Source: Dehalococcoidia bacterium (GTDB lineage: Bacteria > Chloroflexota > Dehalococcoidia > Plut-88900). Taken from it: DNA of 7,646 bases. The notes under the pieces were generated by a model that worked only from the letters and a program-made list of their open reading frames with translations, made no database searches and had not been told where the DNA came from. Shown piece after piece: positions 1 to 6,782 of this stretch. The stretch spans positions 1 through 7,646 of the forward strand of contig JAAXHX010000370.1 of NCBI GenBank assembly GCA_012270635.1. The letters are read 5' to 3'. Position 1 is the first letter of the stretch. Each line of letters starts with the position of its first letter. A program made the position numbers and the translations under genes.

Positions 1-2049
1 TTCGACTACCTGCGGGACAACATGGTTACGGACCTGTCCCGCACGGTGCAGGGGGACCTGAACTACGCGATAGTCGACGAGGTGGACAACATCCTGATAG
101 ACGAGGCGCGGACGCCGCTGATCATAAGTGGTCAGGCGGACGAGTCGACGAAACTGTACTCGACCTTCGCGCAGCTGGCGCCGCGACTGATCCGTGAGAA
201 GGACTACACGATAGACGAGCAGCACAAGTCGGTGGCGCTCACGGCGGTGGGATACGGCAAGGTGGAGAAGAGCCTGAACATCGACAACCTGTACGACCCG
301 CAGTACTACGCCCTGACCCACTACCTGGACAATGCGTTGAAGGCGCACGTCTTCTTCGAAAGGGATAGGGACTACGTGGTGAGGGAGGGAGAGGCGACGA
401 TAGTCGATGAGTTCACGGGAAGGCTGATGCCGGGAAGGCGCTACTCGGACGGACTGCACCAGGCCATTGAGGCTAAGGAGAAGCTGGAGATCCGCCGGGA
501 GAGCGTGACGCTGGCCACAATCACTCTACAGAACTACTTCCGGCTGTACGAAAAGCTGTCCGGCATGACCGGCACCGCGGTCACGGAAGCGGAAGAGTTC
601 TACAAGATATACCAGCTGGACGTGGTGGTCATACCGACGCACATGGAGATGGTTAGGGATGACATGCCGGACCTGATCTTCAAGTCGGAGAAGGGGAAGT
701 TCGACGCGCTGGTGGCGGACCTGAAGGAGCTGAACGAGTCGGGGAGGCCGGCGCTGGTGGGTACGACGTCGGTGGAGAAATCGGAGCGGCTGAGCGAAAA
801 GCTGATGAAGTCGGGGATACGGCATGAGGTGCTGAATGCGAAGCACCACGAGAGCGAGGCGGGGATAATATCGCAGGCGGGACGGATAGGGGCGGTGACG
901 GTGGCGACGAACATGGCGGGCCGGGGCACGGACATCATCCTGGGGGGAAACCCGGAGGGTCGGGACGAGGAGAAGTGGGAGGAGGAGCACCGGAAGGTGG
1001 TGGAGATGGGAGGGTTGCACATCATCGGGACGGACAGGCACGAGTCCCGGAGGATCGACAACCAGCTGAGGGGCCGGGCGGGGAGGCAGGGGGACCCGGG
1101 AAGCAGCCGGTTCTACATCTCGGTGGAAGACGACCTGATGCGCCGATTCGGGGGAGACAAGATAAAGGCGGTGATGGGATGGGCGGGGATGGAAGAGTCG
1201 ACGCCTATGGAGCATTCGTGGATAACGAGGTCGGTGGAGAATGCCCAGAAGAAGGTGGAGGGGACGAACTTCGACATCCGCAAGCGTCTGGTGGAATACG
1301 ACGACGTGGCCAACAACCACCGGGACATGATCTACGGTCAGAGACATAAGGTGCTGGAAGGGTCGGACGTGGGGACGGCAATACGGTCTATGGTGGAGGC
1401 GGAGATCACGGAGACCGTGTACGGGCGCCTGAGAGACGACCACGGCGACGAATGGGACGTGGACGGGTTGCTGGGCGCGATGGAAAAGCTGCTTCCCCTT
1501 CCCGCAGGCGTTAACGCCGAACACCTGGGGCAGATGCACCGGGACGAAGTGGTCAACTTATTCATGGAACATGCGGACAAGCTGTACAAGAACCTATCGG
1601 ACAAGCTGGGAGAGCAGGGCATGAGGTCGGTGGAGCGGCACGTGATGTTGAGAACCATCGACACGCACTGGATGGACCACCTGACGGCGATGGAGAACTC
1701 GCGGCAGAGCATCGGGCTGGAGGCTTACGGGCAGAGGGACCCGCTGGTGGCGTACAAGCGGCGAAGCCACATGATGTTCGAGGAGCTGACGGCGAGGATC
1801 CGCAGCGGGATAGTGCGGACCCTATTCCGCCTGGACATAAAGCAGAGGGCGGCGCTGAAGGCGCCGCCGAGCGCAGCGAACGGCAGTGTCAGGAGCCAGG
1901 CCAACGGAGCTGCGGCGAGCTCGCCGGCGGGGACGCGGAGCTCAGGCGAGACCCGGGACAAGGCTCGGGCGGTGGTGGGAAAGGTTGGGCGGAACGAGCC
2001 GTGCCCGTGTGGCAGCGGTCGGAAGTACAAGCGCTGTCACGGCGGTTAG
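1..2049 (+). CDS. secA: Protein translocase subunit SecA (5' partial)
   Basis: SecA is the ATPase motor that drives unfolded preproteins through the SecYEG channel at the inner face of the cytoplasmic membrane. The frame is open from base 1 (it reads FDYLRDNM), so the ATG at 22 is internal. By comparison with E. coli SecA (901 residues), roughly 180-190 N-terminal residues, including Walker A, lie outside the window. Visible in the 682-residue fragment: DEAD-box motif II DEVD (residues 26-29); GMTGTA (188-193); the second-motor motif [10 protein letters not shown] (302-311); [11 protein letters not shown] (355-365, arginine-finger region); the helical wing and scaffold region; a low-complexity Ala/Ser/Gly linker (about 620-655); and a C-terminal zinc-binding tail with C668, C670, C679 and H680, of the type that contacts SecB or the ribosome. 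The frame is intact, with no frameshift. It is followed 6 bp downstream by polX. Confidence 0.98.
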   Translation, partial: FDYLRDNMVTDLSRTVQGDLNYAIVDEVDNILIDEARTPLIISGQADESTKLYSTFAQLAPRLIREKDYTIDEQHKSVALTAVGYGKVEKSLNIDNLYDPQYYALTHYLDNALKAHVFFERDRDYVVREGEATIVDEFTGRLMPGRRYSDGLHQAIEAKEKLEIRRESVTLATITLQNYFRLYEKLSGMTGTAVTEAEEFYKIYQLDVVVIPTHMEMVRDDMPDLIFKSEKGKFDALVADLKELNESGRPALVGTTSVEKSERLSEKLMKSGIRHEVLNAKHHESEAGIISQAGRIGAVTVATNMAGRGTDIILGGNPEGRDEEKWEEEHRKVVEMGGLHIIGTDRHESRRIDNQLRGRAGRQGDPGSSRFYISVEDDLMRRFGGDKIKAVMGWAGMEESTPMEHSWITRSVENAQKKVEGTNFDIRKRLVEYDDVANNHRDMIYGQRHKVLEGSDVGTAIRSMVEAEITETVYGRLRDDHGDEWDVDGLLGAMEKLLPLPAGVNAEHLGQMHRDEVVNLFMEHADKLYKNLSDKLGEQGMRSVERHVMLRTIDTHWMDHLTAMENSRQSIGLEAYGQRDPLVAYKRRSHMMFEELTARIRSGIVRTLFRLDIKQRAALKAPPSAANGSVRSQANGAAASSPAGTRSSGETRDKARAVVGKVGRNEPCPCGSGRKYKRCHGG

Positions 2050-2055
2050 CTGGAC

Positions 2056-3804
2056 ATGGACAACGCCCAGATAGCATCGGTATTCAACAACATCGGCGAC
2101 CTGCTGGAACTGAAGGGCGAGGTCGTCTTCAAGACGCGCGCCTACAAGAAGGCGGCGCGGGCGATCGAGCATCACCCGACGGAGCTTTCGCAAATCTTCC
2201 GGGAGGAGGGCGAGGAGGGGCTGAGCAGGGTGCCGAGCGTCGGGCAGGCGATAAACAAGAAGGTCCAGGAACTTCTTTCGACGGGACAACTGGAATACTA
2301 CGAGAAGCTGAAGGGGGAGTTCCCGGAGGGCGTGGTGGAGCTCAAGGACGTGCCGGGGGTCGGGCCGAAGACGGCGTTGAAAATCAGCCGAGACCTGGGC
2401 GTGACTGACCTGGAGGGGCTGGAGGCGGCGCTGAAAGATGGGGTGGTGGCGGGGCTGCCGGGTCTGGGGGAGAAGGCTGCGGCCAACATCCTGCGGCACC
2501 TGCAGAAGCTGCGGACCAAAGACAGAAGAATATCGCTGGGGCGGGCCTTGTCGGTGTACGAGGATGTTGCATCCGCGCTGAGGGGAGCGCCGGGGCTGAA
2601 CAGGCTGGAGGCGGCGGGAAGCCTGCGTCGTGGTCGGGAGACCATTGGGGACATAGACCTGATGGGGACCGCGGACGACCCGGAGCCCGTGCTCAGGGCC
2701 CTCACCGAGCTTCCGCAAGTTGCGGAGGCGCTGGCGCACGGGCCGAAGAAGGTGAGCGTGCTCCTTCAGCGGGGGATACAGGTGGACCTGCGAATAGTCG
2801 AGGAGCGGGTGTACGGGTCGCTGATCCAGTACTTCACGGGGAGCCAGCAGCACAACGTGCTCTTGAGAGAGCGGGCCCGTCGGGAGGGGCTGAGCATCAA
2901 CGAGTACGGGATCACGAACCTGGAAACGGGGGAGGTGGAAGTCTTCGCGGACGAGGAGTCGTTATACGAACGGCTGGAGTTGCAGTACATCCCGCCGGAG
3001 TTGAGGGAGGGGCAGCACGAAATCGAGCGGGCGGCTGCCGGGACGATCCCGGGGTTGATTGACAGGGAGGACATAAGGGGGGACCTGCACGCGCACACCA
3101 ACGAAAGCGACGGGCGTGACACGCTGATGGAGATGGCGCTGGCGGCGAGGGATGCGGGGTTGGAGTACCTTGCCATTACGGACCACTCCTCGGGGCGGGG
3201 GATTGCCAACGGTCTGAGCAATGAGCGGCTCCGGGAGCACATAAGCAATATAAGAGCATTGAACGAAAGCCTGGACGGGATAGATCTGCTGACAGGTTCG
3301 GAGGTGGACATCAGGTCGGACGGGAGTTTGGACTACCCGGACGAACTGCTGGAACAGCTGGACGTGGTGGTGGCGTCGGTACACTCGGCGATGGGGCAGC
3401 CCGAGGAGGTGATGACGGAGCGGATAATCAAGGCGATGCACAACCCGAACGTCCATATCCTCGGGCATCCGACGTGCCGGTTGATAGGAGAGCGAGAGCC
3501 GGTGCAGATGGACGTGGAGGCGATATTGCAGGCGGCCCGGGAGACGGGCACGGCGCTGGAGATAGACGCGCAGCCCGGCAGGCTGGACCTGAAGGACAAG
3601 CACATTCACCGGGCCCGGGAGCTGGGGGTGAAGCTGGTCATAGACTCGGACTCCCACGCCACGGAGCAGTTCGGCAACCTGGGGTTGGGGGTGTCGATGG
3701 CGCGGAGGGGGTGGTGTGAGGCGAAGGACATATTGAACACCCTGCCGGTCAGGGAGTTCAGGGCCGCACTGAAAAGCGGGGCGGCGATTGCGAGGGGCGG
3801 ATGA
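2056..3804 (+). CDS. polX: Family X DNA polymerase with PHP domain (PolX)
   Basis: This is a full-length bacterial PolX (582 residues; the family is usually about 570-580), a gap-filling repair polymerase whose PHP domain gives Mn-dependent 3'-5' exonuclease and AP-endonuclease activity in characterised homologues. The N-terminal 8-kDa-type domain carries helix-hairpin-helix motifs near residues 59-70, 99-110 and 134-146. The palm has GSLRRG (188-193), the catalytic pair D199/D201 in GDID, and the third aspartate D244 in VDLR; YFTGSQQHN (259-267) is the usual finger-side motif. The PHP domain begins near 340, and every expected metal ligand is visible: H345/H347 (HAH), D376-H377, E416, H443, H471, D532 and H534. 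Both activities are therefore predicted intact. The start lies 6 bp after the secA stop with only a weak Shine-Dalgarno, which suggests translational coupling. The stop overlaps the next start by 4 bp. Confidence 0.96.
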   Translation: MDNAQIASVFNNIGDLLELKGEVVFKTRAYKKAARAIEHHPTELSQIFREEGEEGLSRVPSVGQAINKKVQELLSTGQLEYYEKLKGEFPEGVVELKDVPGVGPKTALKISRDLGVTDLEGLEAALKDGVVAGLPGLGEKAAANILRHLQKLRTKDRRISLGRALSVYEDVASALRGAPGLNRLEAAGSLRRGRETIGDIDLMGTADDPEPVLRALTELPQVAEALAHGPKKVSVLLQRGIQVDLRIVEERVYGSLIQYFTGSQQHNVLLRERARREGLSINEYGITNLETGEVEVFADEESLYERLELQYIPPELREGQHEIERAAAGTIPGLIDREDIRGDLHAHTNESDGRDTLMEMALAARDAGLEYLAITDHSSGRGIANGLSNERLREHISNIRALNESLDGIDLLTGSEVDIRSDGSLDYPDELLEQLDVVVASVHSAMGQPEEVMTERIIKAMHNPNVHILGHPTCRLIGEREPVQMDVEAILQAARETGTALEIDAQPGRLDLKDKHIHRARELGVKLVIDSDSHATEQFGNLGLGVSMARRGWCEAKDILNTLPVREFRAALKSGAAIARGG

Positions 3805-4583
3805 CCACGGCGGAAGACCTCGGGGGTGTGGGCCCGGAGGAGATGAGGGGCGAGGAGTTTGAGGCGGTCTTTGAGAAGTCGGGGATGTCGGAGGAGGGGA
3901 CGCTGGCGGCGGAGGCGGCGATAGCGCACCTCCGGGACTCGATAGAAGAGGGGAAACACTGGTACCCGGCGCTCCTGGAGGCGATAGGCCTATGGGCTGC
4001 GCCGGAAGAGGTGTACCAGGGCGAGCCGCTGTGCTACCTGATATCCGGAGAGGCCTTCGATTGGCTGGTCCTGGCCCGGCGGCTGTGTGACAGCGTGAAC
4101 GGCCTGATTCCCGGTGACGAGATGGAACGGCTGCTGGAACGGTCGCAACCGCCGATAGAGGTGACGAACGAGGACTTCAAGAGACTGGTAGGGGGGGCGA
4201 AATACCGGGCGCTGTTGAACTACTGGTACGGGGTGAACGTGGAGGGGGCGTTGGTGGAGGCCCTGGGGCAGACGATTCGGAAGGAGAGGATGGCGGCGGG
4301 CCTGGCTTCGAAGAGGAACGTGTCGGCGTTGGCCTTCCACCGGGCCTACGGCAGTACTCGGGCGGCGCTGCTGGAAGAGTTCGGGAAGGGTCGGGAGGGG
4401 GGCGTCGGGGAGAAGCTGTCCGAAACGGAGACCAAGGAGTTCACCTACTGGCTGTTCAAGTACCGGCTGGAGAACCACGACAAGGCCAGGGTGGCGAGCG
4501 ATACGAAGCGGGGGTTGCAGTACCTGAACCAGCTTTCGCAGCAGAGGCCGCCGGTACGGGTGCCACCGATCAACGGGCTTTAG
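3801..4583 (+). CDS. Unrecognised 260-aa protein coupled to polX
   Basis: I do not recognise this family. The ATG at 3801 overlaps the polX stop (ATGA), a classic coupled arrangement, and GAGGGG at 3792-3797 can act as a close ribosome binding site; both favour this start over the internal ATGs. The protein is 260 residues, soluble (no signal peptide or membrane segment seen) and mostly helical in character. Its N-terminal third is acidic. It has aromatic-rich stretches, GKHWYPALLEAIGLW (51-65) and LLNYWYGVN, and a basic C-terminal part (KYRLENHDKARVASDTKRG) ending in a Pro-rich tail. No catalytic motif, zinc cluster or nucleotide-binding loop is evident. Position implies co-expression with PolX and SecA; a repair-related role would be pure inference. 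Codon use (G-ending) matches its upstream neighbours, so it does not look recently acquired. Confidence 0.85.
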   Translation: MTTAEDLGGVGPEEMRGEEFEAVFEKSGMSEEGTLAAEAAIAHLRDSIEEGKHWYPALLEAIGLWAAPEEVYQGEPLCYLISGEAFDWLVLARRLCDSVNGLIPGDEMERLLERSQPPIEVTNEDFKRLVGGAKYRALLNYWYGVNVEGALVEALGQTIRKERMAAGLASKRNVSALAFHRAYGSTRAALLEEFGKGREGGVGEKLSETETKEFTYWLFKYRLENHDKARVASDTKRGLQYLNQLSQQRPPVRVPPINGL

Positions 4584-4639
4584 CAATCGGTTCCCGCCCG
4601 TACGCTCTGTCTTATTGAATAATGGGGTGAGGGGGATGG

Positions 4640-4661
4640 ATTCCGGCTCGGGGGCCGGAAT
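4640..4661. repeat. REP-like palindromic element (hairpin)
   Basis: ATTCCGGC at 4640-4647 pairs perfectly with GCCGGAAT at 4654-4661 across a 6-nt loop (tcgggg). With its flanks (GG before, GACGG after) it resembles, from memory, the widespread bacterial intergenic element that reads GGATTCC..GC hairpin GC..GGAATGACGG. No T-run follows on either strand, so it is not a canonical intrinsic terminator, although it could still stabilise an mRNA 3' end. Confidence 0.7.
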
Positions 4662-4689
4662 GACGGAGAAGAGGGGGCCGGACTGACGG
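4650..4689 (+). repeat. 17-bp direct repeat, partial copy of the palindrome
   Basis: The right arm and flank of the palindrome (4650-4666) recur at 4673-4689 with one mismatch in 17 (A to C at 4683). The second copy lacks the left arm, so it is a half element, consistent with local duplication or decay of the REP-like sequence. Confidence 0.7.
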
Positions 4690-4721
4690 TAAGGGGGGAT
4701 GGGGCCCCCACCCTGCCGCTC

Positions 4722-4940
4722 ATACTTCGACAGGCTCAGCACGAGCGTCCGCATCCCCTGGCATTATACTTCTACGGGCTTAGCACAAGCGGCCCCACCC
4801 TCTGGATTCATGTTTCTATAGGCTCAGCACGAGCGGCCGCATCCCCTGGCTTTATACTTCGGCAGGCTCAGTATGAGTGGCCCCGCCTCCGCTCGACCCT
4901 TCGACTGGGCTCAGGATGAGCGGCCCCACCCGGCCCTGGG
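4722..4940 (+). repeat. Array of five diverged 44-bp tandem repeats
   Basis: Five same-orientation units start near 4722, 4766, 4810, 4854 and 4896; the spacing is 44, 44, 44 and about 42 bp. Each holds a core of the type cTTCgacaGGCTCAGcac followed by gAGcGg, then a C-rich spacer of about 14-16 bp (for example CCGCATCCCCTGGC). The core contains a weak inverted repeat, GCTC-N5-GAGC. Units 2 and 4 carry several substitutions in the core, and unit 5 carries an inserted G. The core matches, from memory, a repeat very common in intergenic regions of many environmental bacterial genomes. The last unit overlaps the 3' end of the AlkD-type gene. Spacers are homologous to one another and as short as the cores, so this is not a CRISPR array. 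Confidence 0.85.
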
Positions 4941-5666
4941 ATGACGGGAAGGGGTGGGGAGGTGGGAGGTCTGTCTGATCTTGGCTGCGTTTTTGAGGGC
5001 CTCCCGGCGGGTCAGGGGGCTTATGCGGTCCTCGTTGCGAGCTATGTAGGCTTCGACGGTGTCAAGGTCGGTCCAGGCGAGGGAGCGCAATGCCCAGCCG
5101 ATGCCCTTGCGGATGAAGAAGTCGGGGTCCGGGAGGTTGGGGTCGATGCAATCGAAGAGGAGGGAGAGGTCGGTCTCCTCCTTGCGGTTGAGCTGGCAGA
5201 TGATGGCCGAGCGGCGTTTCCACCTGTCGGAGGAGCGGCTCCAGGCCCTCATTTCCCGGGAGATTTCGACGGGGTGCTTCTGCAAAAGCTCGCAGAGTCG
5301 GTGGGAGGCTATGCCGTCCACGTAGTCCCACCAGGCGCCGGTGACCACCAGCTCTTCGAAGAGGGTGAGGGTGTCTAGGGTGCGGAAGGCATCGTAGCGT
5401 TTCGCGCCGGCGAGCTCCTGGGCGGCGTAGCGCTCCTCCCGGTATTGGGCGTTCCTCCATAGGTCCAGGACAGCGGCCTGCCATTCTACCTTGTCTTGGA
5501 TGGGATGCCGGCGGAATAGGCCCCTGCAGAGACGGCGCAGCAGGGGCGTCTGGACGCCGCGGTAGGGCATCTCCGACTTCATGTAGCGCTTCATGCCCTC
5601 GGCCTTGGCGGGGTCCGCGTGCTCGGCGAGGGCCTGGCGAAGGTCGGTTACGAGGGGGTGGGGCAT
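4911..5666 (-). CDS. AlkD-type DNA alkylation repair protein
   Basis: This HEAT-like-repeat DNA glycosylase (PF08713, DNA alkylation repair) aligns by eye along its whole length with Bacillus cereus AlkD (about 237 residues), which excises positively charged 3-methyladenine and 7-methylguanine without base flipping. Conserved landmarks: AEGMKRYMK (23-31, like AEPMARYMK); EELVVTGAWWDYVD (104-117), giving W113 and D117, equivalents of AlkD W109 and D113; R152, equivalent of R148; FFIRKGIGWALR (183-194), giving W191, equivalent of W187; and LTRREALKN near 218-226. Glycosylase activity is therefore predicted. The start at 5666 matches the family N-terminus and lies 8 bp after the amidohydrolase stop; no Shine-Dalgarno is visible, so coupling is likely. 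Homology fades near residue 230; the last ~20 residues are low-complexity and run into the tandem array, whose core supplies the TGA stop. Confidence 0.92.
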   Translation of the reverse strand: MPHPLVTDLRQALAEHADPAKAEGMKRYMKSEMPYRGVQTPLLRRLCRGLFRRHPIQDKVEWQAAVLDLWRNAQYREERYAAQELAGAKRYDAFRTLDTLTLFEELVVTGAWWDYVDGIASHRLCELLQKHPVEISREMRAWSRSSDRWKRRSAIICQLNRKEETDLSLLFDCIDPNLPDPDFFIRKGIGWALRSLAWTDLDTVEAYIARNEDRISPLTRREALKNAAKIRQTSHLPTPSRHPRAGWGRSS

Positions 5667-5674
5667 GGGAAGGG

Positions 5675-6742
5675 CTAGTTTTCGGGAGGCATGCCGTACA
5701 TGCGGCGGGTATTGTCGGAAAGTATGGCCTTCTTGGCGCTGAAGCTCAGGTCGTCCCGGTTCCAGAACTGGCTGACGTTATCGGGGTATTCGTTGTCCCA
5801 ATGAGGCCAGTCTGAGGCGTAAAAGAGCGAGTTTTCGCCGAGGATTTCGACGACTTGGGGCACCAGGTCCTCCGAGGGTTCGGCGTGGAAGAAGACGTTG
5901 TCGGACCGGATGTACTCGCTGGGACTGTTCTTGCAGGCCGTGGCTTCCCGGTGGCCCCGCTTCTCCCACTCTTCGTCCATGCGGTTCATGAAGAAGGGCA
6001 CCCAGGTGCATCCCGTCTCCAAGTACCCGACCCGGAGGTTGGGGAACCTTTCGAAGACTCCTTCATACGTCATGTGGACCAGCTGGAGCATGTTCGACAT
6101 GGGGAAGGAGGCGGTGTGCTTCTGGATGAACTTGTTGAAGCGCATGTACTCGGGGGTGCTTCCGTGAACGGCAACGAGGCAATCGAGGGCCTGGGCCTCT
6201 TCGTAGAACGGGTCGTACTTCCGGTCTCCCAGCCCCCCGAAGCCGTGGGCGGGGACCGTCACGCCGGAAAAGCCCAGCTCGGTTATGGTGCGCCGCATCT
6301 CCTTGATGGACTCTTCGACCTGAAGGAGGGGCATGAGGGATACGGCCCTTAGGCGGGGACTGGCCTTCAACCATTCCTCGGCGACGTAGTCGTTGTAGGC
6401 CCGACAAAGAGCGGTCATGTAGTCGGGATCGAAGATGTTGCCGTACCCGAGGAGGTTGGTCGGAAAGAGGATGGTGGTGTCCATGCCGCCCCATTCGAGG
6501 GCGTCGAGCCAGTCATTCGGGAAGGGGTAGCCGGGAGGACCCACGCTGCCCATGCTCCCGCCCATGGTGGTGTCTACGAAGGACATGTCGCTGAGGGCGC
6601 TGGCATGGCCGACCCGGCCCTGCCTGTCGGGGACTCCTCCCCAGAGGTTGTCGTTGTAAGGAGGCGCCATGCGGTCCCGAATGCGGGAAACGTCCTCCGC
6701 GATGTGACCATCGGCATCCATGACCTTAAAGGGCAGTTCCAT
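5675..6742 (-). CDS. Amidohydrolase family 2 metal-dependent hydrolase
   Basis: This is a 355-residue TIM-barrel hydrolase of the PF04909 (amidohydrolase 2, ACMSD-like) family. Such enzymes use a divalent metal to hydrolyse or decarboxylate small carboxylated or aromatic substrates in the cytoplasm; the substrate cannot be read from sequence. Motifs seen: N-terminal DADGHIAE (9-16), the DxDxHxxE variant in which the classical HxH is replaced; H193 in AVHGS; LETGCTWVPFFMNRMDEEWE (241-260), typical of this subgroup; and the C-terminal metal-site motif ASDWPHWD (309-316, D311). I chose the ATG at 6742 because AGGAGG lies 6 nt upstream of it and the family N-terminus begins there; an in-frame ATG at 6796 would add 18 atypical residues and overlap the upstream gene. 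It lies 40 bp after the LarA-like stop and 8 bp before the AlkD-type start. Confidence 0.92.
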   Translation of the reverse strand: MELPFKVMDADGHIAEDVSRIRDRMAPPYNDNLWGGVPDRQGRVGHASALSDMSFVDTTMGGSMGSVGPPGYPFPNDWLDALEWGGMDTTILFPTNLLGYGNIFDPDYMTALCRAYNDYVAEEWLKASPRLRAVSLMPLLQVEESIKEMRRTITELGFSGVTVPAHGFGGLGDRKYDPFYEEAQALDCLVAVHGSTPEYMRFNKFIQKHTASFPMSNMLQLVHMTYEGVFERFPNLRVGYLETGCTWVPFFMNRMDEEWEKRGHREATACKNSPSEYIRSDNVFFHAEPSEDLVPQVVEILGENSLFYASDWPHWDNEYPDNVSQFWNRDDLSFSAKKAILSDNTRRMYGMPPEN

Positions 6743-6748
6743 GATCAA

Positions 6749-6754
6749 CCTCCT
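6749..6754 (-). promoter_or_regulatory. Strong Shine-Dalgarno for the amidohydrolase
   Basis: On the - strand the sequence reads AGAGGAGGTTGATC followed by ATG. The AGGAGG core is perfect and sits 6 nt from the start. It decides the start at 6742 over the in-frame ATG at 6796. It is the clearest ribosome binding site in the window and suggests this gene is translated independently of its upstream neighbour. Confidence 0.85.
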
Positions 6755-6782
6755 CTGCTCAATTCGCCTGGGGCCTGCCTGA

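Larger units (their letters stand above)
4584..4910. other. Convergent intergenic region filled with repeats
   Basis: This 327-bp stretch separates two convergent operons. It holds a palindromic element (4640-4661), a half copy of it (4673-4689), a GGGGCCCC palindrome (4701-4708) and most of a 44-bp tandem array (4722 onward, continuing past 4910). I see no promoter, no tRNA and no plausible small gene. Neither operon has a clear hairpin followed by a T-run, so how transcription ends here is unresolved. Confidence 0.8.

Noticed and set aside
526..1539. 337-codon open frame on the - strand inside secA
   Set aside because: Its predicted protein is rich in His, Pro, Arg and Leu, as expected from reading the complement of G-ending codons. 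The + strand reading is unmistakable SecA with all motifs. It is a shadow of codon bias.
4640..4661. Intrinsic terminator for either operon
   Set aside because: The hairpin is good, but no T-run follows on either strand. The same holds for the GGGGCCCC palindrome at 4701-4708.
3990..4754. 254-codon - strand open frame crossing the repeat region and the unknown gene
   Set aside because: Its N-terminal part translates the 44-bp repeat (LVLSLSKYE) and the palindrome (VIPAPEPES), peptides typical of spurious proteins predicted from such repeats. The rest is antisense to the coupled + strand gene.
4722..4940. Possible CRISPR array
   Set aside because: The segments between cores are related to one another and only about 14-16 bp long, the cores are diverged, and no cas gene is present.
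4941..5378. 145-codon + strand open frame antisense to the AlkD-type gene
   Set aside because: Gly/Val/Glu-rich shadow translation. The - strand reading aligns with AlkD including its catalytic residues.
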